Below are positions 62,015-64,000 of a stretch of DNA of 64,000 nucleotides, piece after piece; position 1 is the stretch's first letter; every line of letters begins with the position of its first letter. The notes beneath the pieces were generated by a model that made no database searches, was not told the origin of the DNA, and saw nothing but the letters and a program-made list of their open reading frames with translations. The translations under genes and the position numbers were made by a program. This DNA is from Pseudomonadota bacterium (GTDB lineage Bacteria; Desulfobacterota; Syntrophorhabdia; Syntrophorhabdales; Syntrophorhabdaceae). The stretch spans positions 1-64,000 of the forward strand of contig JAPLKB010000015.1 in assembly GCA_026388275.1 (NCBI GenBank). Direction: 5' to 3'.

Positions 62015-62290
62015 ATGAAGAATGTTACACATTGTAGACACTGTGAAAAAGAGGTCGCAATTTCAGCTGAAAAATGCCCCCATTGTGGAGGCGACAGTCC
62101 TGGTCTTACAAAGGAGCAAGCCGATGCAGCAATAGCTATTCAACAGCGCGGCGGATGCCTGGTGTTAGTAGTTGGGATCGTTATGTTGGTGGTAATTATT
62201 ATGTTTGCAAGGAGTTGTTGGAAGACTGGTGATGAATTAGAGAGGATAGGGAAAGATTTGATGAAATCCACTGAAGAAATGAAAAAATGA
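62015..62290 (+). CDS. Zinc-ribbon membrane protein
   Basis: The 91-residue protein has an N-terminal zinc ribbon (CRHCEKEVAISAEKCPHCG), then a membrane helix (about 49-67), then a charged tail. It resembles zinc-ribbon-domain membrane proteins with no known reaction. It lies 17 bases after the small conserved gene, probably in the same transcript. Confidence 0.8.
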   Translation: MKNVTHCRHCEKEVAISAEKCPHCGGDSPGLTKEQADAAIAIQQRGGCLVLVVGIVMLVVIIMFARSCWKTGDELERIGKDLMKSTEEMKK

Positions 62291-62466
62291 TTTTAGTCAG
62301 TGTATAACGACTGCATGCAGCCGACACGGTTTCCCGTGTGGCTGATGCACATGTTCGACTTCGACAAACAAGATGAAATTCATCAGAGGAAATGGTATTT
62401 TTTAACCCTGTGAACGTAATGTGCAGCAAATAGCGCTTATAATTCAGAATACAGCCGAGGAGGATT

Positions 62467-63354
62467 ATGAAAAAAAGCATTGAAAAATCATTTGCCGATT
62501 ACCGTGAGGAGGGTCATTTGTGGATAACCCTTTCTACCGGTGAATATTATCCTGACGTACTCCCGCTCGCCTGTGAGCTATACAAACCAGTTCTCATAAC
62601 ATTTGGACAGCTTTTGAAAAGCGCCCATTCATCAACTGATCTTTTCCTATCAATAGCGGTCATCAACCAGCAGTGGATGAGAATCCAACTTTGCAGAGTA
62701 TTCCGCAAATATGTCAGCCCTGAAACACCCGTAGAAATGTTAAAGAAGAAATCTGCTGCTAAGAATATATGTGACCGTTTTGGCAAAGGTTTTCGCACTG
62801 TGACTGAAGTGCAGGCGCATTTTAATTCCAGACCAATGCCGGATGAAGCGCTATGCGCTGTACTGTGGGAGTATAAGGACCGGGGACAGAAAGGCTATGA
62901 CCTTACAGAGCGTTTATTTACAATCATCCGGGAAAAATTTCCTAGCTTACGGATAATCGGGCCTGAACGAGCAGGCAAAGACGTCATTATGGGTGAACTG
63001 TTTGACGACTATACGAAACCTGATCGTCCCGTTGACTTTGTTCTTTTTCACAAAGAGGCACCTGTTGCTGTAGGTCTTGCGAGGTATGATTCTGATAGGG
63101 GAGGAGCCCAAGAAGACGACAGGACTGGTCAATATCGAGATTGCGCCAACGAGGTTATTCAGTATTCAAAGGCAACGGGAAAGAATCTCAAGGTCATATT
63201 CCTTAACGACGGTCCTGGCCTACTATTGGGTTCCATGTGGCGCGATTATGCCTACATTGAGAATCTGTGGCAAGGCATAGTGAAGGTAGTGACCCTCAGG
63301 ATGTTCCCGGAGCGAATAACAATCCCTTGGCTCTTATCAAAAGGGGCTAAGTAA
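62467..63354 (+). CDS. Restriction endonuclease-like protein of the R-M system
   Basis: The 295 residues contain GPERAGKDVIMGELF and PVDFVLFHKEAPVAVGLARYDSDRGGAQEDD, a pattern of acidic residues and lysines typical of a PD-(D/E)XK endonuclease domain and known in some Type II restriction enzymes. The start follows a strong gaggagg site. The stop overlaps the methyltransferase start by one base (TAATG). The recognition sequence cannot be inferred. Confidence 0.75.
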   Translation: MKKSIEKSFADYREEGHLWITLSTGEYYPDVLPLACELYKPVLITFGQLLKSAHSSTDLFLSIAVINQQWMRIQLCRVFRKYVSPETPVEMLKKKSAAKNICDRFGKGFRTVTEVQAHFNSRPMPDEALCAVLWEYKDRGQKGYDLTERLFTIIREKFPSLRIIGPERAGKDVIMGELFDDYTKPDRPVDFVLFHKEAPVAVGLARYDSDRGGAQEDDRTGQYRDCANEVIQYSKATGKNLKVIFLNDGPGLLLGSMWRDYAYIENLWQGIVKVVTLRMFPERITIPWLLSKGAK

Positions 63355-64000
63355 TGGCAACGGGAGTACCGGGCAAGGCCCCAAACAATAGCTATCATAC
63401 AGTGCTACTTGAGTATGAAGGCAAGCGGTCCGCCGCCGAAATTATAACTACTCCGGCAAAGGGCTTCCAAAAAACCCACCACGGAGCGTCTCGCAATCGA
63501 CTATATTATGGGGACAACTTCGATGCTCTCCTTTCTCTCGCCGCTGACCCCTTAGTATGCGGCAAAATAACGCTTGTATATATAGATCCCCCTTTCTCCA
63601 CTCAAGGTGCATTCTTGTCACGAAGCCAACAGAAAGCATATGAAGATGTTATGGTTGGGGGACAGTATGTTGAGTTCCTACGAGAACGTCTATTTTTGCT
63701 TCATAAGCTTTTGGCAGACAGTGGTTCCATCTATCTGCATCTGGACGAAAAGATGGTGTTTGAGATGAAGCTGGTTTTGGACGAGATATTTGGCCCCGCT
63801 AATTACCGCAATCTAATTGTCAGGAAGAAGTGCAATCCAAAAAATTACACTCGGAAGGCCTACGGCAATATTGCTGACTTCATCCTTTTCTATACCAAGA
63901 CCGCCAACTATGTCTGGAACCGTCCCGTTGAACAGCTGTCCAACGAAAGTGCCAAAGAATATCAGTACATCGAACCTGGTACCGGTCGCCTGTTCATGAA
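63354..64000 (+). CDS. DNA (adenine or cytosine-N4) methyltransferase, N-terminal part
   Basis: The frame runs to the window end (about 215 codons). It has the Mod-type methyltransferase signature: NRLYYGDNFDALLSL, then VYIDPPFSTQG, the DPPF variant of the DPPY amino-methyltransferase motif IV, and QQKAYEDVMVGGQYVEFL. The motif order fits beta-class enzymes. It pairs with the endonuclease gene upstream, so together they are a restriction-modification system. Which base is methylated is unknown. Confidence 0.88.
   Translation, partial: MATGVPGKAPNNSYHTVLLEYEGKRSAAEIITTPAKGFQKTHHGASRNRLYYGDNFDALLSLAADPLVCGKITLVYIDPPFSTQGAFLSRSQQKAYEDVMVGGQYVEFLRERLFLLHKLLADSGSIYLHLDEKMVFEMKLVLDEIFGPANYRNLIVRKKCNPKNYTRKAYGNIADFILFYTKTANYVWNRPVEQLSNESAKEYQYIEPGTGRLFM

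Noticed and set aside
58000-64000. Complete prophage or integrative element
   Set aside because: The island has accessory-type genes but no integrase, transposase, phage structural gene or clear attachment repeat within the window.

Overview
This 64 kb window looks like the chromosome of a strictly anaerobic, Gram-negative, deltaproteobacterium-like organism (Desulfobacterota, of the Syntrophus/Syntrophorhabdus kind). The placement is inferred from gene content, not from a phylogenetic marker. Supporting signs are radical-SAM and ferredoxin-dependent enzymes (BioB, ThiC, 2-oxoacid:acceptor oxidoreductase), a membrane Fe-S oxidoreductase of the type used by syntrophs between ETF and menaquinone, a complex I without NuoEFG, a PpsA-like PEP-utilising protein as found in anaerobic phenol degraders, TatC, LptM-like and PEP-CTERM-like surface proteins, and a GEMM/c-di-GMP-type riboswitch.

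Layout. 1-2.4 kb: end of a kdp operon (kdpB tail, kdpC) followed by a KdpD sensor half fused to a PTS EIIA domain with no histidine kinase. 2.4-2.6 kb: a palindrome-rich element with terminal inverted repeats; a second, inverted copy lies at 42.8 kb. 2.6-8.2 kb: minus-strand xseA, thiC, a thiD-thiN fusion, a Nudix hydrolase and tRNA-Pro(CGG). 8.2-12.2 kb: a biotin-dependent carboxyltransferase subunit, a small ferredoxin and the membrane Fe-S oxidoreductase. 12.4-14.7 kb: a LysM-NlpC/P60 hydrolase and a membrane protein carrying in-frame palindromic repeats. 14.7-18.9 kb: bioB with a BirA-type operator, an HTH/ExeA-like ATPase pair, and a TPR protein. 19.3-33.5 kb: a catabolic region with a UPF0261 protein, a riboswitch-linked surface protein, the PpsA-like protein, a GntR regulator, a four-gene 2-oxoacid oxidoreductase, a TRAP transporter and a LarA-like protein. 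34-42.6 kb: housekeeping genes (cutA, maf, yggS, argH, LptM-like lipoprotein, lysA-dapF-dapA-dapB) and a single-domain response regulator. 42.9-54.1 kb: a minus-strand nuoABCDHIJK-(antiporter)-(small membrane protein)-(NuoL-like)-nuoM-nuoN operon. 54.2-57.9 kb: lytic transglycosylase, coiled-coil protein, tatC, a DUF502 protein and a GalT-like protein.

58-64 kb is an accessory island: a GC-rich non-coding patch, a conserved nuclease-like hypothetical, a truncated macro-domain gene, an orphan ParB-like protein, small conserved proteins and the start of a restriction-modification system. Two of its genes share a palindromic promoter/operator (TATACA-N10-TGTATA). No integrase, transposase or CRISPR array is visible.

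How the genes fit together: imported organic acids (TRAP) and 2-oxo or aromatic intermediates would be oxidised to yield reduced ferredoxin or NADH and ETF-level electrons. These would feed the membrane Fe-S oxidoreductase and the NuoEFG-less complex I. GntR is the likely local regulator of the catabolic block. The most unusual items are the KdpD-EIIA fusion, the two palindromic repeat families (one inside genes), the extra antiporter subunit in complex I, and the shared operator in the accessory island.
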